In this document: one piece after another, positions 62,672-64,000 of the stretch
Layout of the letters: each line of letters starts with the position of its first letter
Numbering within the stretch: position 1 is the first letter of the stretch
Made by a program: the position numbers and the translations under genes
The notes under the pieces: generated by a model
The model's database searches: none
What the model was told of the DNA's origin: nothing
Seen by the model: the letters and a program-made list of their open reading frames with translations, nothing else
Origin: Winogradskyella pacifica
Lineage (GTDB): Bacteria > Bacteroidota > Bacteroidia > Flavobacteriales > Flavobacteriaceae
NCBI RefSeq assembly: GCF_013403915.1
Contig: NZ_JABFDI010000006.1
Location: 1 to 64,000, forward strand
Reading direction: 5' to 3'
Length of the DNA: 64,000 nucleotides

Positions 62672-64000
62672 ATGTCTAAGAAAAAAAGTATACATTTCGA
62701 GGTTTCTGAGCGTAAGATTCTGCTGAGGGTTGTTGACTTATTAATGGTGTTTTTTGGTGTCTATGCCTTAAGTTATCATTTTGATTTTGAATACATTGTT
62801 TTTAGCAAAGAGAATAGTGTTGCCTTAATCTTATTAGGGGTTTATGTTACACTTTTTGGAACTATTTTTGAACTCTACGATTTACAAAAAGCCAGTCAGC
62901 TAGACACGACGTTTAAAAATATTGTCATCACCGCTTCTACGGTACTTTTGTTTTATCTGTTAACTCCGGTGCTAGCTCCATATTTACCAGTAGAGCGTTT
63001 ACAAATTGTATACCTCTATCTTGTTTTAATAACTTCTATTCTTTTATGGCGAATCTTTTACATTAACTTAATAGAATCTCCACGGTTTTATAAACGCGTG
63101 CTTTTAGTTGGTGAAATATCAAATATTGATGGTTTAGTTAAAGCTTTAAACACGTCCGATCCCAATTACAAAATAGTGGGTTTTATTAATAGTGAAGCCT
63201 CGTCTTTAGAATCTGTAAAGTATAATGGACTTCCAGAGTTTGAAGCTAAGGACTTTTTAGAGACAATTAAGAAAGAAAAAATTTCTGAAATTTTAGTGGC
63301 GAGTTTTAACACCGAAGCTATTATGGCAGAAGTGTATCACGATTTAATTTCATTACTAGAACGTGGGTTTAAAATTAGAGATTATACTCAAGTTTATGAA
63401 GAACTGTTACATAAGGTTCCAATTCAATTTGTTGGAAAGGATTTCTATAAATATTTTCCTTTTAGCCGAAGTAATGAGAATAAGCTTTACATATTTGTGC
63501 AGCGTGCCTTTGATGTTGTATTTGCAATTATAGGTTTGTTAATTGGTGTTTCACTATTGCCAATTATTTTACTAGGAAATGTGATAGGGAATAAAGGCCC
63601 TTTATTTTATACCCAAGAGCGTGTTGGTAAAAACAGTATGCCCTTTAATATTTTGAAGTTGAGAAGTATGGTGGTAGACGCCGAACAAGATGGTGCTAAG
63701 TGGGCACAGAAAAATGATTCTAGAATAACAAAATTTGGAATGTTCTTAAGACGCTCTCGTATGGATGAGATTCCTCAATTTTATAACGTACTAAAAGGCG
63801 AAATGAGTATTATTGGACCACGTCCAGAACGTCCGTTTTTTGTGAGTGAACTATCGCGTATTATTCCTTTTTATGAAACACGCCATATTATAAAACCAGG
63901 TCTAACAGGCTGGGCACAAGTAAAAACACGCTATGGAGCTTCCGTTGATGACAGCTTAACCAAACTGCAATACGACTTATTTTACATCAAACATAGAAGC
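62672..64000 (+). CDS. Long-form polyprenyl glycosylphosphotransferase (partial)
   Basis: The frame runs from ATG 62672 to the window end (443 codons, 3' end missing). Four membrane helices come first (about 15-120, with VVDLLMVFFGVYALSYHF and LLGVYVTLFGTIFELYDL), then a CoA_binding_3-type domain (RVLLVGEISNIDGLVKALNT), then the PF02397 catalytic part with TQERVGKNSMPFNILKLRSM, DEIPQFYNVLKGEMSIIGPR and KPGLTGWAQVKTRYG. It starts glycan synthesis on undecaprenyl phosphate, like WcaJ/WbaP. A TATATTTA at 62644-62651 may be its -7 box. No gene lies in the 292-base gap before it. Confidence 0.92.
   Translation, partial: MSKKKSIHFEVSERKILLRVVDLLMVFFGVYALSYHFDFEYIVFSKENSVALILLGVYVTLFGTIFELYDLQKASQLDTTFKNIVITASTVLLFYLLTPVLAPYLPVERLQIVYLYLVLITSILLWRIFYINLIESPRFYKRVLLVGEISNIDGLVKALNTSDPNYKIVGFINSEASSLESVKYNGLPEFEAKDFLETIKKEKISEILVASFNTEAIMAEVYHDLISLLERGFKIRDYTQVYEELLHKVPIQFVGKDFYKYFPFSRSNENKLYIFVQRAFDVVFAIIGLLIGVSLLPIILLGNVIGNKGPLFYTQERVGKNSMPFNILKLRSMVVDAEQDGAKWAQKNDSRITKFGMFLRRSRMDEIPQFYNVLKGEMSIIGPRPERPFFVSELSRIIPFYETRHIIKPGLTGWAQVKTRYGASVDDSLTKLQYDLFYIKHRS

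Overview
The window looks like the chromosome of a flavobacterium (Bacteroidota, probably a marine member of Flavobacteriaceae). The evidence is low GC, promoters of the TTG-N19-TAnnTTTG type, a 1118-residue SecA without a C-terminal zinc motif, a DUF2795 gene beside secA, PorT-like outer-membrane barrels, and short tandem repeats and palindromes between genes. I do not assign a genus. No rRNA, tRNA, CRISPR array, insertion sequence or integrase gene was seen.

Region 1 (1-8.5 kb) is accessory, with every gene on the minus strand. It holds a lipoprotein, a HigBA-type toxin-antitoxin pair whose antitoxin carries an ImmA/IrrE-like metallopeptidase, a barrel/lipoprotein/barrel trio, an XRE-membrane regulator pair, and a membrane-protein gene broken by an in-frame TGA. 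Several of these units are separated by related ~110-160 bp elements that look like recombination sites. Cassette ends are complementary within a cassette but differ between cassettes, and two arrays start at the edge of the same ~200 bp leader. This integron-like arrangement without a visible integrase is my main candidate for an undescribed system.

Region 2 (8.5-19 kb) is housekeeping, also on the minus strand: a lipoprotein, secA, DUF2795, a PduO-type cobalamin adenosyltransferase, a LolD/MacB-like ATPase, an O-methyltransferase-like protein and an ABC-F ATPase. Between them lie remarkable tandem arrays, including 24 copies of a heptamer that runs into a stop codon, and a ~740 bp higher-order minisatellite.

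Region 3 (19 kb to the end) is a very large surface-polysaccharide locus on the plus strand. A clear promoter precedes wza- and wzc-like genes. A small phosphoglycosyl transferase, a UDP-sugar dehydrogenase and an epimerase follow. A Wzm/Wzt exporter (Wzt has a C-terminal sugar-binding-type extension), a pyruvyltransferase-like protein, three DegT-type PLP enzymes with a WbqC-like protein, and three sulfotransferase-like proteins come next. About twenty glycosyltransferases or glycosyltransferase-like proteins, an asparagine-synthase-like amidotransferase, a Wzy/WaaL-like membrane protein and a methyltransferase complete the locus, and a second, long-form initiating transferase runs off the window end. 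Together they could start a glycan on undecaprenyl phosphate, extend it with many sugars including uronic acid and amino sugars, decorate it with sulfate, pyruvate, methyl or amide groups, and export it. A DUF559 nuclease gene sits inside the locus between two copies of a palindrome-rich repeat.
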